Both the position numbers and the translations under genes were made by a program. From NCBI GenBank assembly GCA_013339895.1, contig JABACO010000003.1, positions 5,606,537-5,670,536 on the forward strand: a stretch of DNA of 64,000 nucleotides. The letters run 5' to 3'. The stretch comes from Ephydatia muelleri (taxonomy: Eukaryota > Porifera > Demospongiae > Spongillida > Spongillidae). Numbering within the stretch: position 1 is the stretch's first letter; every line of letters begins with the position of its first letter. Positions 46,628-58,519 of the stretch are shown piece after piece. Under the pieces are notes generated by a model. The model did not search any database. It was not told the DNA's origin and saw only the letters and a program-made list of their open reading frames with translations.

Positions 46628-47790
46628 ATGGACGAATATACAAACGACAGTTGCCCATGCGAGAAGTATCCATTCAAAGAGCTATTTATTTTCCTTTAGA
46701 GGAGTGTATTCTGAGATAAGCAGTAAAAACATGGATTGAGAAGGAGAAGATTTTGTTACTGATGCTGGAAGGCTATTTTATGTGGGTGGAAGCAGAAAAG
46801 AGAAGACTCACTTATTTGTTGAAAACGTCAAAGAAAGAAGACGAATAATTAGCAGTATTCATGATTTGGCTCATCTTGGAAGGGACAAAACTTTGTCTGA
46901 AATAATGGAACGATACTACTGGCCAGATATGCATAATTAAGTGTGTGCAAGCGGTTGAATCAATTTAATATTAAATTTAACACTTGTTTTGTTGTAATGC
47001 TATAGGTAAGAACTTGTGACCCTTGTCACAGGAGAAATGGAACAAAGCTTCGGAAGCAACATGCACCACTGCATTATGCTTGGTATCAAGTAGGTATTGA
47101 TTTAGTGTGTCTTTTACCCAAGACTTCCAGAGGTCACAAGTACATAATGACAATCACTGATTATTACACAAAATGGGCTGAAGCATTTCATCTGAAAGAT
47201 TAAACACTTTCATCAGTTGCTGATATTCTGTTTTCTGTAAGTTAACTGATTATACTATTTTTAATTTTGTAACAGGCATGAGGAATGTTTATACATGATA
47301 TTTGTCACCATGGTTGTCCTGCAATATTTGTATCTGATCAAGGAAGGGGAATTTGTGAATGCATTATCACAAGGTCTTTTAACAAAAACCAAAGTGGAGC
47401 ACACTACCAGTACCTATCATTCTCAGGTACATAAATGTGCTTTGTATTTGATTACATTTCATGCTTAATTAAATATTGCTTGTATTTTCTTAACAGTCTA
47501 ATGGATTAACTGAAAGATTTAATCAGCTGCTGTGTCAGTCACTGGTTAAATTAATAAATAAAGATCACAATGACTGGGATGAATCAATTCTCTTTGGTTA
47601 TCTAGTCACCAAGCAGAGAAATACAGGCTTCTCACCATTTTTCATGGCATATAACAGGAAAGCTCGTCTTCCAGTTAATTTTAGCATATCTCCAATTTGT
47701 CATGACAATGATGACAACATTAATTCAGTACACAACTTTGTAAAAGAAATGATGCAAGTTCGTGATGATCTGAAACCACAAGCAGTAAGG
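46628..47790 (+). pseudogene. Integrase-type transposase of the Ginger-like element
   Basis: The zinc region has SIHDLAHLGRDKT and YYWPDM, then after an intron CDPCQRRNG, giving the HHCC pattern. The catalytic core reads VGIDLVCLLP (first Asp), FVSDQGR (second Asp) and SNGLTERFNQLL (Glu), and continues to GFSPFFMAYNRKARLPVNF. Introns are apparent near 46,940-47,005, 47,245-47,278 and 47,427-47,496. A premature stop follows HLKD near 47,202, and the junction after DMHN is imperfect. A first exon may start at 46,628. All three catalytic residues survive, so damage is slight. Confidence 0.8.
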
Positions 47791-48195
47791 AACATTTAAA
47801 AATGCACAAGAAAGTCAGCAGAATTACTATGATAAAAAACGTGTGCCACAGGTAGAATGTATATGAGTGTTTTTATTTGTGTACATAATTGAATGCTTAA
47901 TGATACTGAGGCATATTAGTAACTATCAGAAGGAGAAATTGTCCTTCTTGGTATAGACGATGTGAGTGTGTTGAGAGGAAAGGTAGAAAATTGTCGGCAC
48001 ACCTTTCCTTTTGTGTTCCTCAATTCATACACACCTTTTTCAATGCTCCTATTAATTGTATACGGTCCTATTCTCTTTCAATTTCCTTCGTTTCCATATA
48101 TATGCATGCTGCATTTTATTCATTTCTGTTACCTCCTATGAATACTTATACCTTTAGGCTGTTATCAAGTTATATTATACTAATATTCTCATAGC

Positions 48196-48787
48196 AGGAA
48201 GAGGCAATCAATGGTAAGGAGGCTTCTGACCAGGAAAAACGGATAATCATATATGAAAACCCACAAAACACAATTTCAAGTGACATTTGGGTTAAAGATC
48301 TGAATTTGACATTGATGGATAAAACAGAACTGGAAAATGGTACTCTACTTAGTGACAAGCACATTGCTGCTACACAAATGTTGCTGGAAAAATCATTTCA
48401 ACACATCAAAGGGTTTCAATCTACTCTTTTTGTACAGCAAGTTCAGCTCTACCATTCAGTTGACAAAGATATTAATGGTAAGGATGTATGAATATTATAA
48501 ATTATTATTTTTTCCTTAGTGCAAGCAGCAGAAATTCATCATACTGGTGAATCTCACTGGGCGATCACTGCTCTTTCTAAAAATGAGCTGCATCATCTAG
48601 ACAGTATGGCAAGTATGATTATTCCACCTTTACTAGATAAACAGTTGGCCAAAATCTATGCTAATTTGTGCACTGGAAATTCTACACTGAATATAACACG
48701 TCAGTCCATTCAGCAACAAAAAGGGGGAATGGACTGTGGAGCATTTGCTATTGCCTTTGGGCACAAGGAGACAATTTGTAGGATTTA
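48196..48787 (+). CDS. Ulp1-type protease of the Ginger-like element
   Basis: The frame follows an acceptor near 48,196. It encodes ISSDIWVKDLNLTLMD and LLSDKHIAATQMLL (the Ulp1 N-terminal signature). After a short intron (about 48,478-48,519) it continues with GESHWAIT (catalytic His), LHHLDSMAS (Asp), and IQQQKGGMDCGAFAIAF (Gln and Cys). The catalytic set appears complete. The C-terminus stops soon after the Cys helix, at 48,787. It probably forms one polyprotein with the integrase through spliced exons. Confidence 0.78.
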
Positions 48788-49458
48788 GCTCTTAAATAGG
48801 ATGCAATGAGAAATCAAGAGCTTTGAAAGTTAGAAGCTGTTATGGCACGACTCATTCATGCACACATTAACACCTACGTATATACAATAGTGACCTCAGC
48901 TAGAGCCTTCTCTGAGGCCTCCATTCACACGCACACCCTTGCCCCTTGCACACAATGATCTTCTTTGTGTATTGCTGTATGTGCGTATGTATACCCGAGC
49001 TGTGTTATGTATTTCATGTTCATGCTCTTGCATTGATTCGCTACATTGTGATTCCGGTTGAGCAACGTGTCACGGAGCTAGCTGTGCTTCTACCTAGACT
49101 TAATCCTCATTTCGAATCCTTGTGTGTCAAGAAAACAACAGAAGCTGATGCCATTCTCAACAACTAATGCTCCTGTCAAGAGATGTAGGCAAAAGAAATA
49201 CAGTATCCGTTTTAATGTGTCTGATAACTGCCTGGAACTGCAAGGATTGTTGATTCTACATCAGTGTAGTGGTTTTTCTTACTGAATTGTTCTGTCGTGC
49301 GTGTTCATGAATTGGCAATAATAATTTATCTCATCTGCATGTTTAATTACATGGGGTCCCCTAAACACTAGAGAGTCCCTAAAATGCTAGCAATATTGGG
49401 ATGAGGGGGTCCTCATAACACTAGACAGGGTCCATATTTCACTGGTGTTATGGGGACC

Positions 49459-49498
49459 TGGGGTCCCCGATAATAGGGGTCTCTAAAACACACTTACA
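49459..49498 (-). repeat. Right TIR of Ginger-like element
   Basis: The inverted complement of the left TIR. Subterminal copies of GGGGTCCC and TCCCTAAAATGCTAGC at about 49,354-49,395 echo the left subterminal hairpins. Confidence 0.83.
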
Positions 49499-49502
49499 CT
49501 GG

Positions 49503-50571
49503 CCTGATTCCATAAATTGAAGCCAAGGTCAGTTTCTGTCCAATAATTCAATTCACAGTTCAATCAGAAATTGTCAGCACCACACAGAACATTTCAGCTT
49601 CCAAAGTATGATTATGAACATTTAATAACTGGCCGTTCTTTGGATTCTAAGGTGAATGCTATGCTGGGCATAAAATGATTTATCATTACACTTGATTTTA
49701 GACACAAAAATGAATATAAAACAGAGCCAGCCCCAATATCAAGTAAGCGCCACAGCCAATCTCAACTGTAACATAAAAAAACAATGAATAAAATACTTAA
49801 TGCATATACATCAGCAAGACACATTGCATGAACTACAAACACTCTGATGATACTTCATGTCATTGCATCTTCGAAAGCAAAGAGAAGTCATCTTCATTAA
49901 ACAACTGAATTCATTACTCCACACAAAATGTCATGGATTTTCTGCAAAGGCAAGCATTAATTCTGATCTGTGATAACACATAACTCGCAACAATCAGAAA
50001 AGAAACTCAAATTTTCAGCACAGAAACATCCACTGCCTAATTTTTGGACAACAAAAATAAATGCAATGGTTATGCAGGGTTCCTATGGTAAGACGGAAAA
50101 GTGTGTATCTACACATAAAACTATCAGAGAAGTCTTACACTGCTTTGGTGTTCAATACAGACCCGTCCACTCCGTCAATACATTGAATGCCCACAACATT
50201 GCCAGTTATCTAACCAATGTGCTGGGTTCCTATGGTGATAGTACGAGGTATAGATGCGAATCTCATAAAACAATCAGAGAAGTCTTATACTGATTTGGTG
50301 TTCAATACAGGCCCATCCCACTCCGTCCATACATTCAATACCACACCACACAAAACTTCAGATTGCCGGTTATCTAACCATTGTGCTGGGTTCCTATGGT
50401 ACCGTAGGTATACACACAATACATAATGTATGGTGACAGTAAGAGGTATAGGTATATACCTACACACAACATCATTACAGAAGTCTTACACTGCTTTGGT
50501 GTTCAACTTGGAGACCCTTAGCCTTATATTGTCCATATTTACAACACATAGTTACATCCTTGCTGTTATTA
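49503..50571. repeat. Spacer with a degenerate tandem repeat of about 150 bp
   Basis: From about 50,078 to 50,515 a unit beginning GGTTCCTATGGT and containing ATCAGAGAAGTCTTA and TTTGGTGTTCAATACAG occurs about three times with decay. The rest of the stretch has no recognisable gene. Confidence 0.65.
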
Positions 50572-50869
50572 AGGTGACACAGAGAGTGAAAGCTGTGTAT
50601 TTGACTGTACTAGTTTAGGTGCACAGTTTATGGTGTGAGAATTCGACACTGGGTCTCAGAATGTCTACAGAATATGCGAACATACGTGAGCCTGAAATAG
50701 GTCAAGTTCCGTACAGTTGTTCCTCTTCAGGTGTGCCGGGATAACTGGCTCTCATTCTGGACGGTGCTTCCAAACATCATGTCCCCAGTCCTTAATGACG
50801 TAAAATGGACTCACTTCCACACGGTGCGCGAAGTGTTAATTTGTTGTTGATTGGGTTCATATTTCGCAT

Positions 50870-51095
50870 ATCTTTGGTAGTATCGTCTCTAACGTAAGTA
50901 ATGTTATGATACTTGGATCCAATTATAGAGAATCGACTATTTGTTGCCAAAGGGATAGACAGTACATTTCGTTGTATGCAACGGATCCGGCCAGTCGCAC
51001 ATTACGTATCCCTTCGCCACTGCACGTTCCGGAACAACAGTCTGGGTACAGCGTGGCTGCCGAATCCTTTCGAAATATCATTCGACAGTTCTGAT
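50870..51095 (+). pseudogene. 5' fragment of beta-helix gene in copy 2
   Basis: It matches 60,790-61,065 of the fuller gene, through TCGCCACTGCACGTTCCGGA, and then breaks off before the CA repeat. Confidence 0.7.
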
Positions 51096-51185
51096 AGACG
51101 CCGTATGCATAAAGCAGTACTGATGCCAGTAGGTGTGTGGCAGTGCATGTGTGTGCAAGGAGATCACACACATGCACCATGCACA

Positions 51186-51187
51186 CA

Positions 51188-51245
<58 letters not shown>

Positions 51246-51345
51246 ACACAAACATACACGCGTTACACACACGTTACACACACGTGCATCACACACTCAC
51301 ACATCACACACACACACACACATCACACACACACACATTACACAT
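51186..51345. repeat. (CA)n microsatellite
   Basis: A long CA run with ATACA and CATTACA interruptions. His/Thr frames across it are artefacts. Confidence 0.95.
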
Positions 51346-51611
51346 GAGCTGGTGTGGCTGTGTGCTATATTGGCCTACCAGAGTTTGCGCATTTTGACCT
51401 GAGCCCCAATACATGAGTGCAATCGGCATGCAGGGTCAAAGGCAGGTGTTGTTCCCAATTCTCTTGCATAAGCTCTTAGCAAGTGTAACAAGGATCTATT
51501 AAATCGTTCCACCTCTGATCACCTTGAGGGTGGCAAGGTGCCTAATATTTGTCGCAAAATTGCACACTCATGTCACCTTTTGTTTTGTATTGCAACTGAC
51601 GACCAAAGTTG

Positions 51612-51995
51612 CCTCCCATTGGCACACTCCCCTCCCTCCCATTGGCACACTCCCCTCCCTCCCATTGGCACACTCCCTCCCTCCCATTGGCACACTCCCC
51701 TCCCTCCCATTGGCACACTCCCCTCCCTCCCATTGGCACACTCCCCTCCCTCCCATTGGCACACTCCCCTCCCTCCCATTGGCACACCTCCCCTCCCTCC
51801 CATTGGCACACTCCCCTCCCTCCCATTGGCACACTCCCCTCCCTCCTATTGGCACACTCCCCTCCCTCCCATTGGCACACTCCCCCTCCCTCCCATTGGC
51901 ACACTCCCCTCCCTCCCATTGGCACACTCCCCTCCCTCCCATTGGCACACTCCCCTCCCTCCCATTGGCACACGCCCTCCCTCCCATTGGCACAC
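51612..51995. repeat. 23-bp minisatellite, about 17 copies
   Basis: The unit ATTGGCACACTCCCCTCCCT plus CCC recurs with occasional one-base length changes. The 130-228-codon frames here are repeat artefacts. Confidence 0.95.
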
Positions 51996-52099
51996 CTCTA
52001 GCTTTTAATACTGAACCTTACAAGAATAATCGTTGTGCCACGTTCTTAGAGCTACAAGGAATAGTGGAAGCAAACTTAGTTGAGTCTGCTGCAAGACAG

Positions 52100-52275
52100 A
52101 ACGCCGGGCCGGCTATGGCTAGTTGGTCTCTATGGTGTGCTGGTGGTGGTCACAGTTTTGCACCATGTCATTGTGACCCTACGCATGGTCTGCTAATGTG
52201 CATGAAGTAATAAAGGAGAAGATCAGAAACCTCATCTATCAAGCACAGCCCCAGTCCCCATCCTCCACTTGAACA
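52100..52275 (+). pseudogene. C-terminal remnant of beta-helix/membrane gene
   Basis: It matches 42,540-42,690: TCTCTATGGTGTGC, GTACCATGTTGTTG-like and AAAGATAAGAGA-like segments are all recognisable, and it ends near the normal stop (CACTTGA). With 50,870-51,095 it brackets a gene whose middle was lost and replaced by repeats. Confidence 0.7.
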
Positions 52276-52784
52276 GAAATGATTCTTGCAAATGCATTCT
52301 GTGTTTGTGTATTGGGATGCTAAACTATTTTCTGGGCGTGCCAAGCATTGAATGTGCACTAAAATCCTCCCCTCTTCAGTAGCTTTGATGAGTTTTATAT
52401 TGTAGTGTGTGTGCATGCGCTGCAAAAAAAAGTTGTGAAGGCAACCTGCTTCCGTGCATAACATAAGCTGCTTAGTCAAACCTATAAATGTAAAGTTCCA
52501 TTCTAGCAGCTGGCATTGTGGAAATTCCGATGTCTCAGTGGGCAATAAACAATTAGCAACTATTCTATATATGGTTGTGTCTACTACTACAGCCAGGACC
52601 ACTGATTTAGATCATCGTAGACCAAGGTACTTAACGTCTGACATGCATGATGAATGGACTAGTGTATCCAGGATTTGAGGGTGGGGGTGAGCTCAGTGAT
52701 GTGTACCTAAAGCATGCCCAAATTTGTTGAAAGTGCTCAATTACAAATTTTCACATGTCTGCAACAGTAAAAAGCGGTTGAATA

Positions 52785-52935
52785 TGTAGTGAGTGTAATC
52801 AAACGATATCTATATCGTAGTACATGGACAGAATGTGTATATATACTAACCCTAACAGAATGTTCTAGAAGGGGTTAGAGTACAAGCACATGACTATTTA
52901 ACACTTCAGGCAGGCGTTCGTGCGTCATCGTTACA
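52785..52935 (-). repeat. 3' LTR of the gypsy element
   Basis: 151 bp, TG...CA ends, with the extra AGGC compared with the 5' LTR. Confidence 0.92.
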
Positions 52936-52967
52936 TATGACCCCTTCCTCCAAGAATCCGTCTCGGA

Positions 52968-55900
52968 TTAGTCTAACTGTAGACGATCTGGGGGGCGTCT
53001 TGTGCGAGTTGGGTATCGTCGCGTGTCTCCTTCTGCATCATCACTTCTTGAGGTGGGGTCCATGTCCTCATCATGGGCGGGATCCTCATCAGGGGTGTGG
53101 CCTTCCTCAGGGGCGTGGTCTTCATCATGGGCGGGAACCTCATCATCTATGAGAGCAGGGCTTTCCACATCTTCATCGTCCACTTCCGTTGGCTCTACGT
53201 GTGTTCCCGATGGAGCATTAGGGGCACCTGGTGGGGCACGTGCCGTCGAAGTCTGTTCTTGTAGCCGCATCCCAGAAGGACAGCGTTTCAGCCTGTCAAA
53301 GTGAACCACCGTTGACTTGTTGTTTCCTGTATGCTGGATACGATACGTAACATCTGAAAGCTGTGTTATGACCCTGTATGGCCCACTCCATGGTTCTGCG
53401 GAGTTTCCTGGATTCCCTTTCGCCAGTGCTTTCGTTGAACAGCCACACCAGGGTCTCCAGGTTTGAATGGATCTCCGTGCACCTTGCAGTTGTAAAACTC
53501 CTTTTGCCGGCCTTGTCTTGTAGACATATTTACTCCGCACCACCTCAAAAGCAGTGGTTCAAAGTATCCTGGAGGCTCTGGACGTAATTCCCATACTGCT
53601 GAGGTATTGTCTCCATGAGTGAAGGAGGCGGTTCATGCACAATGGCCAGGGGTAGGCGGGCTTCCCTGCCAAACATCAGGAAGAATGGCGTGTACCCGGT
53701 AGTACTTTGTATGCTGGTATTGTACGCCATGCACACTTTGCTCAGATCCTCATCCCAGTTGGTGCTATGTGGGTTTGATCGCGTTGATAACATACTCAAT
53801 AGGGTCCTGTTAAAGCGCTCCACAAAACCGTCCGATTGTGGGTGGTATGGTGTTGTCCGTGTCTTTCAATCTGGAGCAACTTGCACAACTGCTTGATAAT
53901 TTCTGCTTCAAACTGCCTCCCCTGATCTGAATGAAGGCGCTCTGGTAGAGAGAAACGGCAAAACAGTTGGTCCAGTAGCTTCTGTGCCACTGTTGAGGCC
54001 TCTTGGTTTTGAATGGGATATGCTTCTATCCACTTCGTAAAATAGTCCCCAGCTACTAAGACATATCTGTTTCCGGCCGCCGTTTTCGGGAGAGGACCCA
54101 GAATGTCGATGGCCACCATTTGCATAGGTGAACCTACTGTAACACTTTGGAGAGGAGCCCTGTTGTGAGGGGTTGCTGTTTTGCGCTGGGCACAACCACA
54201 CATGTTGTACACCATAGCTTTGTAGCGTTATAGTACCCTGGCCAGTAGTAAGCAGCCCTCAGTTTCTTAAACGTCTTCTCCTCACCGAGATGACCTCCAA
54301 ACGTTCCTTCATGAACCTCTCTAAGTACTTCATTGCGTAAGGCAGGGGGAACTACCAACTGGTGCACAGCGGCTGACTCTTCGTTGCAGTCAGCAAACTT
54401 CCGATACAGCACTCCTTCCTTCAACACTAACTGATCCCAAAGCTGCCACAGACGCCGAATCTCCACGCTTTTCCCCTCTAACTCCTTTGTAGGGGAACGA
54501 GTGTTGCAACCTTCTGGCATCAATCAAAAGCTTCCATTCGCTGTCTTCGATTGCTTCTTTATCACCTCCTCAATATCAACCCGGAAAGCTCGAGGGCTGC
54601 TACTGGCAGTATATCGCCATCATCACCATCGACGTCCGTCTCAACTCCACATTGGGTGCATGGGCGTCGGGATAAAGCATCTGCGTTGATGGTGTTTAAC
54701 CCTCGACGGTGGATAACCTCAAAGTCGAACTCTTGGAGTTTTTCGAGCCAACGAGCAACTTGAGCCTCGGGATTCCTCATACAATACAGCCATTTCAGGG
54801 CTCCATGGTCCGTACGGATTTGAAACGTTGTCCCAGAAGGTATGGGCGAAAATGAGTCACGAATGCCACAACAGCTAGGAGTTCTTTTCTCGTAGCGCAG
54901 TAGTTACGTTCAGCTTTGGACAAGAGGCGACTTCCATATGCAATTACGTACTCCCTCCCGTGGTTATCCAGCTGTGACAGTACTGCACCAATTCCTTCAT
55001 TGCTGGCATCTGTGTCCAGATGAAGGGTTTCTTGAAGTCAGGATAGCTGAGAATAGGAGGTGAGGACAAGAGTTCACGAAGTAAGTTGAAGGACTCCTGG
55101 CATGGGATGGTCCACTGGAAAACGGACGCTGAACGCTCGGTAAGCCTGTGTAAGGGTCTTGCAACTTCAGCAAAGTTTCTTATGAACCTCCGTGAGTAGT
55201 TTGCAAGGCCAAGGAACTGTTGCACTTCTCTCACATTCTGGGGAGTCGGCCAACACTGCACTTTGCGAAGCTTGTCAGGATCGGCCTCAATCCCATCCTT
55301 AGATACAATGTGGCCCTAGGTACTGTACTCTTTTCCCTGAGGAAGAAACATTTGCTGGCTTGATCTTCATTCCTGCTTCACGTATGCGGGCAAACACGCT
55401 ATCCAGATTGCTCAGATGTTCTTCGAACGTCCTAACCCATGACGATGATATCGTCGAGATAGACTAGACAAGAGTCCATTGAAGTCCGCTAAGAACGACA
55501 TCCATAAGCCTCTGAAATGTAGCTGGAGCATTACAAAGGCCAAACGGCATCACTTTGAATTCAAACAATCCCTCATTGGTACAGAAAGCCGTCTTTGCTC
55601 GATCCTCCTCCTCCAGCTCTACTTGCCAGTAGCCGCTAGCCAAATCGAGCGTCGAAAACAATTGAGATTCAGATAGCATCTCCAGGGTATCGTCATTCGA
55701 GGAAGTGGGTAGGCGTCCTTACGGGTGACCTCGTTCAACTTGCGATAGTCTAGACGCAAAATCGTACACTGCCATCTTTCTTCTTAGCTAGTACAATAGG
55801 AGAAGCCCATCCGCTTTTAGAGGGTTGTATGATGTCGTTGTCCATCATCTCTTGATGAGTTCCTTGACAACTGTTCTCTGAGCTGGTGGTGTTTCTGCGG

Positions 55901-56817
55901 GGATGCTGTCTGATGGGTAGAGACGAGCTTGTATGGATAGCATGTTGAACCTTAGAAGTCTGTCCCAGCTTCTGACCTGGACAAGCAAAAACATCGGCAT
56001 ACTGCTGTAAGAAGAGCGAATAGTCTCCCCCTCTGTTCATGCTGAAATACTGGTGGAGATTGTGCCAACTGGTGAAGGACGTTTGCCTTATCTATCGGAC
56101 ATGTTCGGTTTCTGCAGGTGATGATAAAGCTCCTATCTGCCACTCTTCTATTCTGTGAAGCTCACCAATTGTTGTGCCCTGACGAAAGGTGATGCTTTGG
56201 TCGCTGGCGTTCAGCACACGGACTGGGATAGAGGTACAGGTTTCCAGGATCGCTCTGGCTATGACCACGACTGGGATTTGAGGTGGTGCCCTTCGAGAAG
56301 CCATAATCCATAAGGTGGCAGTTCTGATTCCAACAACTTCAATTTCACACCTTGGGGGAATAATGGTGGTCTCAGCCAGTCTGACATCATAAGTGGGGGA
56401 CGCTTTCTGGCACAAAGGAAACACTGTGCCACCCCGCTAAGATCAGCTTCTTCCTTGGGATATCTATTGTGGCAACTATTGTCCTGGAGAAAATCCATCC
56501 CGAGAATGCCATCAGAAGTAAGGTTATCGGTAATAATCACGCGGTAGTGACCAAGGAAGCTCCAATGTAGAGTTGAATCTTGCTCGTCCGAGTACCTTCA
56601 ATGGCGATCCATCTACTCCAACCAAACGTGGCCCTTCCCATTTCTCCAGCATCCCTTCGTTGATTTTACTCCATATCTTACTGTCAAGTAGCGACGGCCG
56701 CGGCTCCGTATCGACCAGAAGCTTGAGACCCACCCCCTTCACATTACCGTACAGAAAAAATGATTCTTGAAACAAATTTGAGATTACAACAAGTTTCAGT
56801 TCGAGCCTTCTGTTCAC
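52968..56817 (-). pseudogene. Gypsy Pol: protease, RT, RNase H, integrase
   Basis: The order on the minus strand is as follows. Protease at about 56,817-56,524 shows LLVDT, but the third catalytic-loop residue reads Glu because of two compensating one-base changes. Reverse transcriptase at about 55,900-55,440 has PIVLAKKKDGSVRFCV, STLDLASGYWQV, VMPFGLCNAPATF and a YLDD motif displaced by a frameshift. RNase H (55,261-54,562) has REVQQFLGLANYSRRFI and NADALSRRPC. Integrase (54,523-53,545) has the zinc region, AIDILGPLP, LHSDQGRQFE and LMERFNRTLL. A GPYRVITQ segment and an acidic, His-rich tail follow to 52,968. At least six frameshifts are present. Confidence 0.88.
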
Positions 56818-57628
56818 AACCTTCGGTAGGCAGGCTCACGCCATCGAAGGACTGTCGTTTCTCCCTGACGCTTCCGCTGTGCTCTGCAATAACGGGCAAC
56901 GTGGCCAGGACCTCCGCAATTCCAGCAGGTTAGGGGACGATCGTTACTTCTATTAGGCCTCCTACCATCCCCTGTCCGCTCTCTCTCTCCTTCTAGTCGG
57001 GCCTCCAACCGTTCCATTCTTTCCGTTAATTTCTTAACAACGTCGGCCGTGACAGGACTCGTCCCCGCTCCTCCAATCAGCTGGTCGTTCGTCACTCCTC
57101 CTCCCACCACATGCGATTTGGAATCCGCGTAGCACTCGATTTCCAATGTTGCGCTTACAGCAGTATCTAGCGTAGCTGGCCTTCTCTGCCGTACAGCGAA
57201 AGCTACTTGAGAGTTGTCGATAAGCGACAGGAACACGTTCAGCGCCAGCTGCTCCTTGGCTTTGTCTTCGAGGTCTGGATACCCTTTCTGTGCCATTATT
57301 CTCAGTCGGTCCGCCAGATCTGCTGCCCACCCTTCTTCTTTCTTCCTCTTAGCCGTCTGCAACTCGGTCTGGTAGGCGTTCACGTCTACAAGATGGCTCG
57401 AATCTCTCCTGCAAACGTCTCTTTGGCGGTCTTGTAGTCCGCGATGCTTTGCGGCGAAAGTCTCTGGAACGATGCCAGCGCGCGTCCCGTCAAACTGATT
57501 TTAAAACCACTGCAACTTAGCAGCGGCGTCCCACTTGTTGATATCTGCCGCACTCTCAAAATGGAAGATCATTGATCCCAGGATTCTTCACCCGAGAACT
57601 TCCCGGAGTCCACGGTAGGTCTAGCCAT
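56814..57628 (-). pseudogene. Gypsy Gag with CCHC zinc knuckle
   Basis: Start candidate MARPTVDSGKFSGEES at about 57,628. The frame shifts soon after and resumes as the long frame beginning at 57,383. That frame has a helical capsid-like region (AADLADRLRIMAQKGYPDL, FLSLIDNSQVAFAV) and a nucleocapsid knuckle, CWNCGGPGHVARYC. Indels near the N-terminus break the frame. Confidence 0.8.
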
Positions 57629-57656
57629 ATCCTCGATCCTCCGCCGACTACGCCAA

Positions 57657-57803
57657 TGTAGTGAGTGTAATCAAACGATATCTATATCGTAGTACATGGA
57701 CAGAATGTGTATATATACTAACCCTAACAGAATGTTCTAGAAGGGGTTAGAGTACAAGCACATGACTATTTAACACTTCAGGCGTTCGTGCGTCATCGTT
57801 ACA
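57657..57803 (-). repeat. 5' LTR of the gypsy element
   Basis: 147 bp, TG...CA ends. It contains the AT-rich GTGTATATATACTAACCC stretch that may act as promoter. Confidence 0.92.
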
Positions 57804-58519
57804 AATATATGTTACATGCAGACAGTCTTTTATGATGGAGATGGAAGGAACAACAAATTTTGCAAGATTCCTAGATAGAAGGTCTGCATATTTGTTGTTT
57901 TGTGTAAGCATAGTCTGTTATTATTCGCTTCTTGCCCTCAACTAAATATATACACTGTATGTACTGCAAATTCACTAAACACGTACTGTGTGTGTGCACG
58001 TGTGTACATGTATGTGTGTATGTATTTTCGCATTTGTGTATGTGTCGCGTTCTCTATAGTTGCAAATGGTCACACATAATGCCTTATAGGGATCTAACCT
58101 ATCTAGGATGTTCTAGATATGAAAACCTACGAGTTTTCACCTCTAACCACACACCACAACAGTATTTGTGCATGTGGGTGTGTTTGCACAGTCATCTCTA
58201 CTCTTTTCTGCTCCCACAACCGGTTTTAGATAGATTGTAAAAAGTACAAAACGATGGCCTAGTTTGGCATGTTATCAGGGTCAGACGCACATCACCCCGA
58301 ATTGTACACAATGGATATGGATAGCAGTTCACACATATCTTGCACCTTTAAAGTAATTTGATCTCCCCCCAACTGTAAACCATCACACCTCTGCCACTTT
58401 TATTGTTTCAATCACGAGGATGAAGGAAAAACCTTAGTGTATCTTATGAATAATGGAGGCACATTGCGGTCTTTAGATAAACATATGAACATAAGATAAA
58501 GGCATTGATTACCAACTGT

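Larger units (their letters stand above)
46397..49498 (+). mobile_element. Ginger-like DNA transposon with full TIRs, about 3.1 kb
   Basis: The left end is TGTAAGAGCGTTTTAGGGAC. The right end on the opposite strand is TGTAAGTGTGTTTTAGAGAC. Matching continues over about 40 bases, including GGGACCCCA. CTGG flanks both sides (46,393-46,396 and 49,499-49,502), a 4-bp target duplication. Inside are an intron-interrupted integrase and a Ulp1 protease. TGT ends, a short target duplication and a gypsy-like integrase with introns fit the Ginger superfamily of cut-and-paste elements. Confidence 0.87.
52785..57803 (-). mobile_element. Ty3/gypsy LTR retrotransposon, about 5.0 kb
   Basis: Two LTRs of 151 bp (52,785-52,935) and 147 bp (57,657-57,803) begin TGTAGTGAGTG and end CGTTACA. 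They appear to differ only by a 4-bp AGGC duplication. AATA flanks both ends as the target duplication, and the uninterrupted relative at about 12,145 shows GAATACATGTTAC. On the minus strand a polypurine tract, GGAGGAAGGGG, sits next to the 3' LTR at about 52,939. TGGCGTAGTCGG one base inside the 5' LTR is the likely primer-binding site. Near-identical LTRs point to recent insertion. Confidence 0.93.

Noticed and set aside
51137-51402. His/Thr-rich frames of 86-144 codons
   Set aside because: They are produced by the (CA)n microsatellite. The only real coding trace nearby is the beta-helix 5' fragment ending at 51,095.
51524-52210. 228-codon proline-rich frame
   Set aside because: It arises from the 23-bp CCCTCCCATTGGCACACTCC minisatellite. 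The same bases give open frames on several phases and both strands.
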